Part shown: piece after piece, positions 34,167-46,480 of the stretch
Layout of the letters: the number at the start of each line of letters is the position of its first letter
Numbering within the stretch: position 1 is the stretch's first letter
DNA from: Odobenus rosmarus divergens
Taxonomy: Eukaryota > Chordata > Mammalia > Carnivora > Odobenidae
NCBI RefSeq assembly: GCF_000321225.1
Contig: NW_004450276.1
Coordinates: forward strand, 1,210,300-1,274,299
DNA length: 64,000 bases
Direction of reading: 5' to 3'
Notes under the pieces: model-generated
Seen by the model: only the letters and a program-made list of their open reading frames with translations
Databases searched by the model: none
Told to the model about the DNA's origin: nothing
Translations under genes and position numbers: made by a program

Positions 34167-36061
34167 AAGTCGACGGTTGAGAAAGCTACAGACAGACTTA
34201 GGATCGGTAGCACAATAGGAGAAACACAAACCCAAGAAGTGAGGATAATGATTTTTAGCAGTGAGTAACCAGTAAGGGTTTAAAAAGTTTCCTCTTCCAT
34301 GAGGACCTCATCTCAGGCCCAGACTTTCAGAAAATCACTTGTCTGACTGCTTTCCATACAGTAATGGATATGGAGTAGAGTCGTCTCTTTTCAATGGTAG
34401 CAACAAAAAAAAGAGAAAGAATAAGGCCATACCATGAAGTTAATGACTTGGAAAATAGAGGCGAGGAGCTCAAAATCGATTCTGTCCATAGTTACAAAAT
34501 GACTTTTATATGACTATATAAGATGTCATAGAAATTTTCAAAATTAAGATTATCATAGCTATCTGACTCTCTGAGATATCCTGAAGCTGACTATTGAAAT
34601 ATTTCACCTTAGTACACCATTTAAAGAGAAATGAACCCAATGGAGCCATATTTGGAACTTTTCACATAGTATAAATTTTAATTTCCTGTATATGAAAGGA
34701 TAACAATCTTTCATTTTGACCCAGAGAAGTATAGCCAATCGCATCGTCGTTTCATTTTGATTAACTATGTCCTTTCTCTTCCTCATCTACTCATTCTGGC
34801 CAAATTAAACAATGGTTCCTCAGTAGCAATTCTTTGCTTGTAGTTCAGAGGTCAATCAATCACTCAATCTCTTTCTCTTATGCATTTTTTAAATTATCTA
34901 AGAGTTCTGAACAAAACAGATGAAAATTGTATAAAAATATCTTCCAAGGAAATGAAATGAGACCAAGGCAACTGGACTAATTTCCCCCCAAAAATACATG
35001 CCTAGTCCTGCCTAAGGCTACTAATAGCTCCTTTATGAAATCCCCCAAATAGGCAAAGACTGAGGAAATGTGTTCTCTCGATGCGATTTCCAAGGTCAAC
35101 ACTCATACTTCTATTTAAAAGTATGCATTCTAATCCTGCTTTCTTTTGATTTAATTGTTTTGGCCCGCAGTATCCTTACAGGGAAAGGCTCATGAACCTC
35201 CCCGCATGGCTCTGCAGCATGCCCCACCACCGTTTCCTTCTCTCTCCTTCCCCAACTCACAACCTTTCCTCCACAGCCAGGGTGCTCCATATCAACAAAT
35301 GGACAGATGTGGGAGGGATATGACCTTGTCAACGGTCATATCCTCTAACCATCCAAGCTCTGTCCAAGCCTGAGACACAGGATCATTTTCTGTGATGATA
35401 TCAGGGGTGCAGGCCACTTACAGGGCAAAGGCTGCAGGCATCCAGCCTGCGAGGTCATTTCCTTGGAGAGGGGCAAATGTTTCTGGGGCAGAGCTCCTAA
35501 ATTAACCCCATCAAGTGCTGCACTCTGTCCCCTATTGCTGACTTCCAGTCAAGCCAATCTATTTTGGGGGTGGCTATCCTTTCACTGTTCACTGAAATAA
35601 AACTCCTGTAAACTAGTTTCGGCAACTAAACCATGATAACAGATTAGATGACCTCTGTGGTCTATCCTAGCTCAGAAGCTTAGGATTCCATCAACCCTAG
35701 GTAGCAACTCCCAACGAGGAGCACTTTATAAATGAGTAACAGAGCAGATACTGTGTTGAAGGACAAATAACATCAGCTATTTTGAACTAGTCGTTTGCTA
35801 AGTAATGTGCTTCCCCCCATTATTGCTACTTGAACCTGAAGAAAGGAGGAATTGTGTAATTCCGTGGGGAGACCTTGGAACCTGAATATTATTTACTTGG
35901 GAAAGATTGCATATGTTCATTTTCAAACATTCCCATCCTCAATGGGAATTTAATGACAAAATTACCTACTATAAACTCTGACCATCTCGGCATTGCAATA
36001 TAGCTTAATCTCTCTTGCAATGAATAGTTGTGAGGAAAACGTACTTGCTCTTAGGCAGAGT

Positions 36062-36310
36062 GCAGCTCTTCAAAACAGAGGCTTTGGAGTTCTACACCAC
36101 ACCTTGGCTTTGTGTCCTGATTCTATCACTCTCTGGATTTTTAAGTTTGGGGAGGTTATTTAACTTCTCTAAGACTCCTTCCTCAGTGTTCTTATCTGTA
36201 ATGTGGGGATGACGGCGCTTACTTCAGCGCATTATTGGACAAAACATGAGACAATATTTAAAGCACTAACCAAAGGGCTCAACACACGGCAAGTGTCACT
36301 TTTTTAAGAT
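36062..36310 (+). repeat. MIR
   Basis: 'caaaacagaggctttggagttctacac', 'tcctgattctatcactctctggatttttaagtttggggaggttatttaacttctctaagactccttcctcagtgttcttatctgtaatgtggggatg', 'gggctcaacacacggcaag'. Confidence 0.88.
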
Positions 36311-37784
36311 GATAATATCAAACATTTTTTGATATTACCAAACATTTTTTAAATAATTCTTTGGTCCAGTGATAATAAATGAGATATCAATTAACTTAAT
36401 GCACCAAGCATTTAAATCGTATTTTCATTTTCATTTCATTTCATTCACTCTTTGTATGACAGTTCATTTTTATCATAATATCCTAAAACAAATTTAAAGT
36501 TACAATTTAAGTACTAAAATCTCTATCACGTAGGTTGTAAATAGTCTGTAGGTATAATGAGGAGAAAAAAAATCAGGGACAAATGTATTAATATCATTAC
36601 TTATATAGAGAATGTGAAATTCTATTAAATCTTCTAGAATGTAGTTGCTATCCTACCTTAGAGATTCACTCTTTGTTGTGTGAGTCAATGACACTGAAGG
36701 CTGGCATTCACTTCTCTGAGTACACAGGGGCACATAAAGAAATCAAGTCCTTGGATAAATAATGCCACAGAAAAATATGGCAATATATAAGTGAATGCTC
36801 AAAAAGAGAAACCTCTGGGGACAAGAATTAATGTTCTACCCTGAACATTGTGTTTGTTCTGCATTGGTTTAGTCATTTTTGGCAGCCACAAAATTTGAAA
36901 CTATGAGAAAAAAAAGCATGGTTTCTTTTTTTCATGTTGTATGAAAGAGTGTGGAATCCCCTGGAAAGTACGTGCAATATCTATCAGGGATATTGTTGCT
37001 AGGGAACAAGAACACAAACATAAGATTCAAGAAAGCCCTTCATTTGGCCCAAATCTCAAGGACTATTACAAATTGTGCAATATATGATTTGGGAAGGTCA
37101 TAGTTGCTTGGGAGTTATTTTTTTTTTTCTTTTTATAACTGTTTCAAAGAGGAGCAATGGAAATAGAACTCAAACTTTTTCAAATAGTAGCGACATGGGA
37201 ATTGGGATGTAAGACTCCTGAAAGGTCCTCACTTGGTTGCAAGAGTTAGAGCCAACATTAAGTGAAGGTCAACTGTGTGTATGTGTATTTTCGGTTGTCA
37301 AGGAGGCAAATTATTTCAGGATTTAGCTTTCCCACTCATTCTGAAAGGTCTGCATATGTTTAATGCTGCTTCTGATTACTAGGACCTCGCTGGAAAGGTT
37401 CTGAAGACGATGCAAAAAGAGGTGCATGATTTTCTTAGTAAATTATTATCTCAATCTTACAAAAGTGAGTTAATTTATAAACAGATTGTTTAAAATTAGC
37501 ATCTTCCATTAAGAGCTTCTTTGCAAAAAAGATATAAGTGGGAATTTGCCATAAATAAAAATCAGACACAGTATCACAATGTAGAAATCTATGCTTTGGT
37601 TCTACACGAAGACTGTGTTCATTCAGTCTCATGCTTAAGGTTTGCTGTGAGTATCACAAAGACAAAAGTTCAAAATATTAAATAGGCTGAAGAGGCCAGG
37701 ATAGGATATAACATGTGTAAATGTGAAAGAAAACCTAGTCAGTGTTTAGGGAAATAACTTTGAACTTAAACACAACTGATTTTC

Positions 37785-38200
37785 GGGGGGTGGGAGGGAT
37801 GGGGTGGCTGGGTGATAGACATTGGGGAGGGTATGTGCTATGGTGAGCGCTGTGAATTGTGCAAGACTGTTGAATCACAGATCTGTACCTCTGAAACAAA
37901 TAATGCAATATATGTTAAGAAAAAAAAAGAAGAAGATAGCAGGAGGGGAAGAATGAAGGGGGGTAAGTCGGAGGGGGAGACGAACCATGAGAGATGATGG
38001 ACTCTGAAAAACAGACTGAGGGTTCTAGAGGGGAGGGGGGTGGGGGGATGGGTTAGCCTGGTGATGGGTGTTGAGGGGGGCACGTTCTGCGTGGAGCACT
38101 GGGTGTTACGCACAAACAATGAATCATGGAACACTACATCAAAAACTAATGATGTAATGTATGGTGATTAACATAACAATAAAAAATTATTTAAAAAAAA
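37785..38200 (+). mobile_element. Carnivore L1 3' UTR, 5'-truncated insertion
   Basis: A G-rich stretch is followed by two diverged copies of a ~110-bp unit ('tggtgatgggtgttgaggg.. cacgttctgcgtggagcactgggtgttacgc.. aatgaatca.. ctgaaac/aaaactaat'), ending in 'aacaataaaaaatt' and poly-A. The flanks cacaactgattttc (37771-37784) and cacaattgattttc (38204-38217) form a target duplication, so this is one retrotransposition event. Confidence 0.9.
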
Positions 38201-39059
38201 CCACACAATTGATTTTCCTAAAAACTTCGCTTTTACTTAAATTTCTATCCAAATGGGACAGAATTTCTTTATCTTATATCCCACCCTAAAGAATAAAACA
38301 ATCACAGGAGTCCATGTTTTTACCCATTTATCTTCACCAAGAGATTGCTTATTGACTTACTGAACAGAAGGCACCTTCTTGATTGTCAAGGAGGCTACTT
38401 TAAAGGCAGATAGGACAGGTGTTTTAACACTTTTCTCTCTGTGACATTTTATCTATCACTGCCCAGCAGGAAGTGACTATGAAAGCAATTCATCACCAGC
38501 AAGAGAAGGGCCTCTGTCTGACATGAGGACCAGAAGGTGTGATTCATATCCCAGCCTGGTGAGCATGCCCTGGATCTTTGCTGACCACAATTCATAAAAT
38601 CACTTCCACGGCGAACATCATACATCCAGATTGTTGTGAATTTTTGCATCATGCAGAGGCGAGGCTCAAGACAAACAACAGGAAATAAAGTCCAAGTTCT
38701 TGCAATGGTTCTGACCAATTGATCTCTGACAACCTGCCCTGCCACAACTCCCTCATTCCCTGGAGCTCAGTGTTTCCCAACTGTTTGGTCATTATTGCCT
38801 TTCTAGGGAAACTTCCTAGATATATTTTCCCAAGTTCTCTTCCATGGGATGTTAACATTACACATATACTATATGTTATGTATGATAGACATCTGTGCTT
38901 TATCCATTAAATACAAGTTTTTTTTTTTTTACTCTCCCAAGAACCAATTTTCATGCCCTTGGGGTTGACATTAAGAACATGTGCTCCAGCTGAAATCCTT
39001 GCCCATTACAAAATTTGGGTGGTATATCCCAAGCCTCCCTGCTTCTACTTAGAAATGCC

Positions 39060-39287
39060 TCCCTCTCCTAGATATTTGTCTGACTGATCAATTCTTGTTC
39101 ATTCTTTAAAACTCAGCTCAAGTATCAAAGCTGTCTGGAGAGACTCTCAAAGTCCCTCAGGCTATCCTCCATCCCCTCTGCTCCCACAGCATCATGGATT
39201 ATGGACTTATTTCTACAGTTGGTTTATTTGTCTGTCTCCCCTGTTAGATGACTAACTCCCTAAAGTCAAGGATGCTGTCTCTTTCTC
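39060..39287 (+). repeat. L2 3' fragment
   Basis: 'cattctttaaaactcagctcaagtatcaaagctgtctggagagactctc', 'ggacttatttctacagttggtttatttgtctgtctcccctgttagatgactaactccctaaagtcaaggatgctgtct'. The LTR at 39288 begins exactly where it stops. Confidence 0.8.
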
Positions 39288-39691
39288 TGTTACGGGCTGA
39301 GTTGTTTCTGCTAAAATTCATATATTGATGCCCTAAGCCCCAGGACCTAAAATGTGACCGTATTTGGACATAGGGCCATTATAGAGGTGATTACGTCAAA
39401 ATGAGGCCCCTAGGGTGGGCCCAGAATCCAATCTGACTGGTGTCCGTTTATGAAGAGGAAATTGGGATATGTGAAGACACCAGGATGTGTGCTCACAGAG
39501 AAAAGGTCATGTGAGCACATACAGCAGGGAGGCTACTACCTGCAAGCAACCAGAGAGGCCTCAGGAGAAACCAAACCTGCCAACACCTTGATCTTGGACT
39601 TCAGGCCTCCAGAACAGTGAGAAATAAATTTCCGTTGTTTAAGCCACCCAGTCTGCTGCATGTTCTTATGGCTACTTGAGCAAACTAATAC
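39288..39691 (+). mobile_element. MaLR/MLT-like solitary LTR
   Basis: Starts 'tgttacgggctgagttg', has 'atgtgaccgtatttggacatagggcc', 'gtgtccgtttatgaagaggaaattggg', 'accttgatcttggacttcaggcctccagaacagtgagaaataaatttccgttgtttaagccacccag', and ends 'caaactaataca'. It interrupts or follows an L2 3' end on its left. Confidence 0.8.
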
Positions 39692-39747
39692 ACTCTCTAT
39701 ATTCTGAACCCCAAGCCCAGAACCTGGTAGTGGAAAAATAAATATGC

Positions 39748-39775
39748 TGGTTGGTTGGTTGGTTGGTTGGTAGGT
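39748..39775 (+). repeat. (TTGG)n microsatellite
   Basis: 'ctggttggttggttggttggttggtagg', about six units of ggtt between an LTR end and a SINE. Confidence 0.95.
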
Positions 39776-39799
39776 TGAACGAATGAAAAATATGTTCTT

Positions 39800-39994
39800 T
39801 TTTTTTTAAAGATTTTATTTATTTATTTGAGAGAGAGAGTGAGAGAGAGAGAGCACATGAGAGGGGGGAGGGTCAGAGGGAGAAGCAGACTCCCCGCCGA
39901 GCAGGGAGCCCAATGCGGGACTCGATCCAAGGACTCCAGGATCATGACCTGAGCCGAAGGCAGTCGCTTAACCGACTGAGCCATCCAGGCGCCC
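39800..39994 (-). mobile_element. CAN SINE, minus orientation, young-looking
   Basis: On the minus strand it has gggcgcctggatggctcag, 'gcgactgccttcggctcagg', 'ggagtccttggatcgagtcccgcattggg' and a T-rich plus-strand end. The flanks tgaaaaatatgttctt (39784-39799) and tgaaaaatacgttctt (39995-40010) differ by one base. Confidence 0.96.
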
Positions 39995-41959
39995 TGAAAA
40001 ATACGTTCTTGATAAATTCCTGCTTCCAGAGGCTACATGCAGTCACTATAACATGATGCACAATTGCAAACGATCTGTTCTGTGGAGAGCAGGCCCAGAC
40101 CACCCCCAAAGGGCCAAGTTTATTCACCCTCACACGGGAAGAGGGATGAGCCAGCATTCGCATATAAGGCAAATGGATAATGTTATTACAAAAGATAAAA
40201 CCTTTGTCCTCAAAGGGTGAACCTCTCAGAAACCCCCAGCACATATACTCTAAGTCACAAAAGGAATAGAAATTACCAATGAGAAGGAATTCCCCTGAAA
40301 GACCAAAAGGAAACAAAGACAACTGAGAAGACCATGTGAGGGAAAGAGAAGTAGATGGAAGGTCTAAAAGAAACATTGCTGACCTCATGGAGGTTCTTTG
40401 TCAGGGCTCTAAAATTATATTTTTTAAAAGCCCTTTCATATGGTGCTACATGTCCATAAGTACTCAAGAGGGGACTGGCTCATGTTCAAACGAAGCCAGC
40501 CATGGAGGAAGGGAGCCATGTTCTCCCCAGCTGATTCCCCTCAAGGCTTGAGAAATCTCGTTAACAGCTAAAAAGAAGGCAAAATGGAACCAGCCCCCAT
40601 TCAAGAGGCTGATGTCATCTATCTCCCCAAAGAAAAGGCCACACTTTCCTTTGTGAAAACCCAGGGTGACATCACCTCCCGATCACATGCCACTTAGCCC
40701 TTCGCCGGCTATTCCCAGCTCAGGGGTGCTCTCCCTTTGCAAATGTCACTCTTTCACTCACAAAGCTCCTTGACCTTGTTTGTATGCTGGATCCCACTGC
40801 CTATAAAAGAGGGCCTCTGGGAGGGCCGGCCAGAAGAGGCGAGGGGTGTGCACAGCCAACCGGGAGGGAGGTCTCTATTCACACAGCTTGCAGAGAGTTC
40901 TCTATTCCCTTCAGCAACCCAGATGGAGGCCCCCAAGGCTGAATTCAGCCCCTGGACAATGCTGTCAACACTGAATACTGTGAACCCTTTAGCCAGGCAG
41001 GGCAACTGTGGCCATTTCTTTCTTTCCAGAGTGGGATTCTCTTTGATGATTTTCATAAAGGCGAGGCAGTGCGGTTTAATCTCACATCTACAGAGCCTCT
41101 TTAAAAATGGGCCCACAAATAAAGCCTGATTGTACATCCATGTTCTCAAAGCAAATAGAAGATTTGTGCAGTTGACAAAGAAGCACATTTTGAAAACAGG
41201 CTTATTTATTAATTGGCAAAATAAATGAAGTGGCGGGGAGGGGGGGCGGGGGTGTGGATTCTCCCTCAGCAGCAATGCTCAGGAAATGATACCAGTGAAG
41301 ATTCTGAATTCTCAGTGAAGAGCTTCTTGGAGTTCTCACTGCACAGTTTGGAAAAGAGCTAGGGGGCGGCGGGGGATGAGCGCCTGAAATGAGTTATCTC
41401 GAATGAAAAGAGGCTACAGGTTTAAAGGTGCTTCCTTCCGGCTAGGGAAAGAAAAGCAGCATCAGTGCTGGAGTCAGGCTGGGTGTCCTGGGCCCTGGCC
41501 TGGAGGGTCTGTGCACAGATGAGCTTCTTGAAATACCTTCACCTACACATGTGCACAAACACGTGTACGCAACAATATGCCTACTATACTGTCACACGGA
41601 GACCAGTTGTTTAAATGTGTTTTGGATTTGTCTTTGCTTGTTTTGTATTTATTTACATTTTGTGTGTTAGTTTGTATTTTGAATCCCGCCACATGGCATG
41701 TGGCTTCAGTGCTTTAAAGTCCTACTAGAACTGCTCTCCTTGAAATCTCAAGGGTTTAGGGGAAAGAGAGGGTGTGGCCCCTATCCCTGCCTGAGCCCCT
41801 AACTGTGAGTGACCTGAGTGACCAGACCGCTCTGGCTACAGCTCAGCTCTCTAGCCCCTCCAGCACTCCTCCCTCTGACCTTGGACCCCAGCCACACTGG
41901 GTTTGGGGTGCCTCATACTTACCCTGCTGTCTCCCACCACAGGGACCTTCTTCTCCCGG

Positions 41960-42290
41960 GAATCCTTCTCCTTCTCCTATTTGCCTGTGTAATTCCTGCC
42001 TGTTCCTAGATTTTAGTTCAAAGGTCCTGTTCTCATGCAGGACTTCTCTGACCTCCTGTCTAGATCAAATTCCCTTTTATGAGCTTCCATGGTCCTTATC
42101 ACACTTCTGACTATAATATGTTGACTTGTGAGCATATTGCTTGGTGGCTATTTCTCAAAGACACCCAGCGGAGCTCTATAAAACCAGGAACCGGGCCTGT
42201 GGGTGGGAGTCACGCCCTGGCCCCAGCCCTAGCACAGTACCCAGCCCTAAACAACTCCTCAGTATCCGTGGAATGAACACACAGGGGACT
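41960..42290 (+). repeat. L2 3' fragment
   Basis: 'attttagttcaaaggtcctgttctcatgcaggacttctctgacctcctgtctagatcaaattccc', 'ggtccttatcacacttctgactataatatg', 'ttggtggctatttctc', ending near 'cctcagtatccgtggaatgaa'. Confidence 0.75.
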
Positions 42291-42959
42291 GTGAAATCAG
42301 ATTTATGTCTTCGGTCCATCTCTGCTGGGTAAGAAGTGGGAGAACCTCTCCTATCAAAGACCTCTTCTCTGACCCTAGTCTTTTCTGTTGGCCCCACTCC
42401 CCAGACCACCTCAAGTTAAAGATCAAGTCAAAATGCAGAGTAGAAACTCTGTGTGCATGAAGCATTGCATAACTGCAGTATATGATACTTAATTTTGCAC
42501 AGATCTACACCACTAACAATCCCCTTCCAGAAGGTTCTTCCCAAGTGTAATTTACATATAGTGGGTAGCACAGAGTTAAAAAAATGTTCTGGTCCTATTT
42601 GGCAAAATTTTGTTTTACATCTCTGATTCCAAGCTTAGCAAGTTTTCAGCAATTGGGAGAAAGTTGTGAAATAGTAAACAGGAAAAGAGAATAGACAGAG
42701 AGTGTCCTTGACCCTCCCAAAGAAAGACAGATTCCAAATAGAACTGGTAGAAAAAAAATTTCCCAAAACAAACTCAGAGCTTTCAGCAGAGGATTCAGCC
42801 ACGTCTAGCATGTTGGTTGAAAGAATCTAGTGATACAGTAGTCCAGTTTAGCCAATAATGACCATAAAATCGTACTCCTTAGTGTGGCCTTGCACATGGG
42901 ATAGCTAGAACAGCCTGGAAGGGAGTGGAAGGGACCCACTGAGAGGAAAGGTATTAACC

Positions 42960-43165
42960 AGCAACAGCAAAATCACTGCTCCTAAAACCCTCCATCCTAA
43001 ACACATGGCAGAATTACTTAGGGAGATTTTTTTAATTAGCCATTGTCAAGGTCCCACCGAGGACGAACTGAATCCTATCTCTGAAGGTTGAACCCGGTAC
43101 ATGGGTTCTCTTTACAACTCCCACGCAATTCCAATGTGTATCTAGGCCTGGGGACCTCTTCCCTA
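42960..43165 (+). mobile_element. MER5/MER20-like remnant
   Basis: 'catggcagaattacttagggagatttttttaattagcc', 'aggtcccaccgaggacgaactgaatcctatctctgaagg', 'acaactcccacgcaattccaatgtgtatctaggcctgggg'. Order fits an hAT-type element; diverged. Confidence 0.5.
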
Positions 43166-43442
43166 GGCCCTGAGTCTCCACCTCCTGGTTAGCACTTCTT
43201 CCTTTCCATCCTTCTGTCTCGCGTGAAAGCTTTCCTCCCCTTTGGATCTTTCTGAAGCGATAAAAGTTCTTTCTTACAGAAGCCCCAGCTCGTATCCTCC
43301 CGACATCAAAAGACTGTACTAAGATTATTCTGCTCTTAGTACAGTGAGCCCTTGGAGCACCTTAGAAGCTTTCTCTAGTCTCCAGAGATGCTGTCTTTCT
43401 ACTATTTTATGTCTTCAGCCTTAACATCTGCTCTCGCCTTGC

Positions 43443-43600
43443 TCCTCAAAGTGTGGCCTACAGAGTAGCACCATCAGCAGACCCTGGGAGCTTTTTAGAA
43501 ATTCATTTAGGATTCATGGGCCTTACCTCAGGCCCCTGTATCAGACTCTGTATTTTAACATGCAATGATTCACATGAGTGTGAAAGTCTGAGGAATGCTG
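43443..43600 (+). mobile_element. MER5-type DNA transposon remnant
   Basis: 'ctcctcaaagtgtggcctacagagtagcaccatcagcagaccctgggagctttttagaaa', 'cctcaggcccctgtatcagactctgtattttaacatgcaatgattcacatgagtgtgaaagtctgagg'. Same class as 44323-44478. Confidence 0.7.
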
Positions 43601-44322
43601 TTCTGGAAAATATCCGCAGCCCTTGAAAATCTGGGTCATTTCTCAAGATGTTCCTGTGTCTTCTAGGTTTTTTCGCACTCTTCTCTGGTTGCCTTAGAAT
43701 CACGCCATCTCTGAATCACAGAATACTAGAGATGGACTGTATTATACAGATAAATCAATCCAGTCCCTTCACTTAACAAGTCAATAAATTTACATTTCAA
43801 GGTTAAATCCACCCCCTCGGTGAAGTGAACAGGCCAGAACTCCCACAGGCTTAATTATCATAGCTCGTTCACTTTGGGAATTCCTAATCTGTATTTCAAG
43901 CTATAAGTAGCTCTGTGGATTACCACTGAATATTTTTAAATACTGAAGGCCCCATACCTGTATTTTAACAGAAATACACCCTGTCTCCAGCTCATGTTAA
44001 CAGAACATCTAACACTCTTAAGTATACAGTAAGGGTATTCACTTCTGTACAGTGCTAAGATTCATATAATAAACGGACTATGATTTTAACAACCCTCAAG
44101 AGTCAACCACAATCCACATTTATGTGTGCTCACCCCTGATTTGACAGTAGGGCTAATGTTCGACAGTAAACTAATGTTTCGCTATGTGTGTGTGATAATA
44201 TTCCAATTCCACTTCTCTTTCAAATTGATTGAAACAGACCAGCGAGTCCTAAGACCTTGGTTGAGAACTGCTACGATAATAGTCACAAGGACTGTATTTG
44301 TTAGGTGTGGATCCCTCTGGGA

Positions 44323-44478
44323 GAGTGGTTCTCAAAGTTGAATCACCAGGGAGACTAGTTAAGATGTGGATTCTCAGGCTTCCGTAGGTCTGGGAGGGGG
44401 GCCCCAGAATGTGCACTTCTCACAAGTTCCGGGTGATGTTGATACTGCTCTTGGGTGACCGTATTTTGAGAACCACTG
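44323..44478 (+). mobile_element. MER5A-type hAT DNA transposon remnant
   Basis: Near-complete terminal inverted repeats: gagtggttctcaaag at the left and ttttgagaaccactg at the right. The middle has 'ggattctcaggcttccgtaggtctggg' and 'ttctcacaagttccgggtgatgttgatactg'. It is a non-autonomous Charlie-type element without coding capacity. Confidence 0.9.
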
Positions 44479-45169
44479 CTCTGGGGCCTCTTCTCATTAG
44501 ACTGGGTCACATGAGGTCAATGTCCAAGTTCCGGAACTCTCATTAAACATGAATGCTCATCTTCAGAGGAACGATTATCTCTATGTGCTTTCTGACCCAC
44601 CCGTTCATAGGTAGGTGCTGACACGCCCCGACTCTGTTTGGCAGGTACAGCACATGCCCCGGCGGAGTGTGAGTTCTCTACTCCTGCCCCCCTCTCAGCC
44701 CAGTGCCCCCCCCCCCCGCCTCGGAGTGACTCCCATCCTTGCCCTTTTATCTTTTCAGCCCTCCCGCCCCCCACCATTCCTTCTCTGCTATGTCAGAATA
44801 AGCCTTGAATCTCATTCCACTCCACTGCCCCCGGGAGACTCTAATGCCGCCTAGCTTGCCACACGCAGCTGTAGGTTTTACCCCACTAGAAACTTCACTC
44901 CGCTCCTTGGCAATTTATTGTTCTCTTTGGCAATTTATGGTTGCAAAGACTTCAGCAGCTATTCACGGCCCGTCCTCTCTTAACCCTACTCGGATTAGCT
45001 CTCCCAGAGCCACCAGTGACTGAGGGAACAGTCCAAGGCCCAGCACCAGCTTACTGCCCACGTTCCAGTATTCGTAGATGGGATTGGTTCCAAAGAGAGA
45101 ATTGGGAAAGGAATAATTCTTAGTCAAACAGAGACTACCAAATACAAGGAAGATCAGCACGGGGCTTAC

Positions 45170-45320
45170 CGTGAATGAACCACTGCATCTGAAACCCTTT
45201 CTCATGGTGACCGACCCCATCGGTGTAGAACAGCACTTGAAGCTTGGAGCCTGTGGTGCTCCCTGGGGGCGGCGTATCTGCTCCACAGTAGCGCCCGATC
45301 CGCCGGGGGCCGTCATGGAG
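45170..45320 (-). CDS. CUBN: CUBN exon, second half of CUB domain 8
   Basis: This exon is 151 bases: 50 codons plus one base. The acceptor is tgatttcag|CTC and the donor CACG|gtaagc. It enters in phase 0, directly continuing the DYLE end of the previous exon, and leaves in phase 1, so its last G joins GT of the next exon to give glycine. The translation starts [13 protein letters not shown] and ends [10 protein letters not shown], matching human LYDGPRQMGRYCG to QMQWFVY (about residues 1340-1390). RYC carries the fourth CUB cysteine; YTDG and KGF are the late beta-strand landmarks. The usual YDG of CUB domains reads HDG here. A longer open frame over the same bases in another phase is a shadow. 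The splice borders and frame leave little doubt. Confidence 0.97.
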
Positions 45321-45749
45321 CTGAAATCAAGGAGAAACTTCCCAATGTGAGAAACTTCACATGGCTTGTCACATGGGAAAAAGCAAAGTCTGCTCATGTA
45401 GCAAAAGCTGCTGCTTGGCTGAAAGGTTGAGGGTAAATCTGCTGAGATGGTTTGAGCACAGGAGGCTTCACATAAGCATTAAAAATGGACAAATATATAG
45501 AGAGAGTTTTATGGGTGATTCCTAAGCCCAAAAAGGCCGGAAATCCAAATATTAATGTTTGGTTTTAGGTCCGCCTATTAAGTTCCCTCAAAAGTGTAAA
45601 TCCAGGCACAGAATAAGGAAATGGTGGCCCGGATGAGATGTGTTCACACGTTAATGACACATGAGAGACGTTCAGTGAATATCAGTCTTATAGTTGTAAG
45701 ATGTATAAATTTTTAAATAAATGCTAACTATAAAAATTTAGACATTTTA

Positions 45750-46480
45750 GAAAGCCATGTAAAAGGTAAATACGAAAATTAATCCCACTGAAGATAACCA
45801 CTCTTAATATTTTGTTAATACCAGAAGTTTCTCTTGCCAACATTTTTTTTCGTTTGCTTATATATATACATGTACACACATGTGTCCAGGTGTATATGTG
45901 TGTGTATAAATTCAGGCTACACATTTAATTGTGTTCCCAGTTTTCCTCTAAGTATGTCACTCAATAGTCTATGTAAACATTTTTAATGGTGGCATAAAAT
46001 GCTACTAATACTGTGTTGTAGTTCATTGAGGACATTTCCAATTTTTTTTGCCAATATGAGTATTTGTTTGATATTTTAAACGTCCCTTAGGAAAGATTCC
46101 TGTAAGGGGAATGAATCAGAGAGTATCATCTTTTATGGCTCTTGAGATATATCATTAAATCTCTTACCAGAAAGTTTATACCAACGTACCCCCACTAGTA
46201 CTTTACTGAAATGGTTCTTACAGGGGACCTTGGCAATCACGGCTGCTATTATTTTTAAAGCTGGTGCTGATAGGAAAATTTTTTTGGTTTTATAATTGTC
46301 TTAATTTATGTTACTTTGAGGTTGAAGGTTTTTCATGCTTACTAGGCATTTATATTTCTTCCCCTGGAAGTTTTCTGCTGAGGTCTTTGCCCACTTTCCC
46401 ACTAAACTATTTGTACATCCTGTCATGTACCCTTTATCTGCCTCATTAATTTCATCAGATACATACCTCTAAACTAAAAA
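45750..46480 (-). mobile_element. Old L1 fragment, minus orientation
   Basis: The plus strand reads like antisense L1 3' sequence: 'acatttttaatggtggcataaaatgctactaatac', 'gttcattgaggacatttccaattttttttgccaat', 'taggaaagattcctgtaaggggaatgaatcagag', 'ttactttgaggttgaaggtttttcatgcttactaggcatttatatttcttc'. An (AT)n/(GT)n run at 45857-45909 is included. It is followed by an AAT microsatellite. Confidence 0.75.

Larger units (their letters stand above)
24797..45169 (-). other. CUBN: CUBN intron between CUB8 and CUB9 (20,373 bp)
   Basis: A phase-1 intron at the domain border, the largest complete intron here. It holds L1 3' ends (25305-25930, 37785-38200), MIRs (26140-26345, 30918-31075, 31105-31395, 36062-36310), four SINEs (26558, 27041, 29880, 39800), three MaLR-like LTRs (33213-33656, 33858-34166, 39288-39691), L2 3' ends (39060-39287, 41960-42290), and MER5-type elements (42960-43165, 43443-43600, 44323-44478). 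Unrecognised stretches are 24910-25300, 27240-29820 (AT-rich), 31400-33200, 34170-36050, 36310-37770, 38220-39050, 40010-41950 and 43610-44320. Confidence 0.9.

Noticed and set aside
37838..38134. 98-codon frame rich in P, S and T
   Set aside because: Comes from the antisense of the purine-rich L1 3' UTR.
39942..40388. 148-codon open frame, minus strand
   Set aside because: Its end is translated from a SINE and the rest has no recognisable domain.
40754..41275. 173-codon open frame on the CUBN strand
   Set aside because: No resemblance to any protein I know, no exon borders fitting CUBN, and a second open frame runs on the other strand over the same GC-richer bases. Most likely chance.
44963..45397. 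144-codon open frame covering the CUB8 exon
   Set aside because: It reads the exon in the wrong frame and ignores the splice sites; the true frame gives LHDG...QWFIH.
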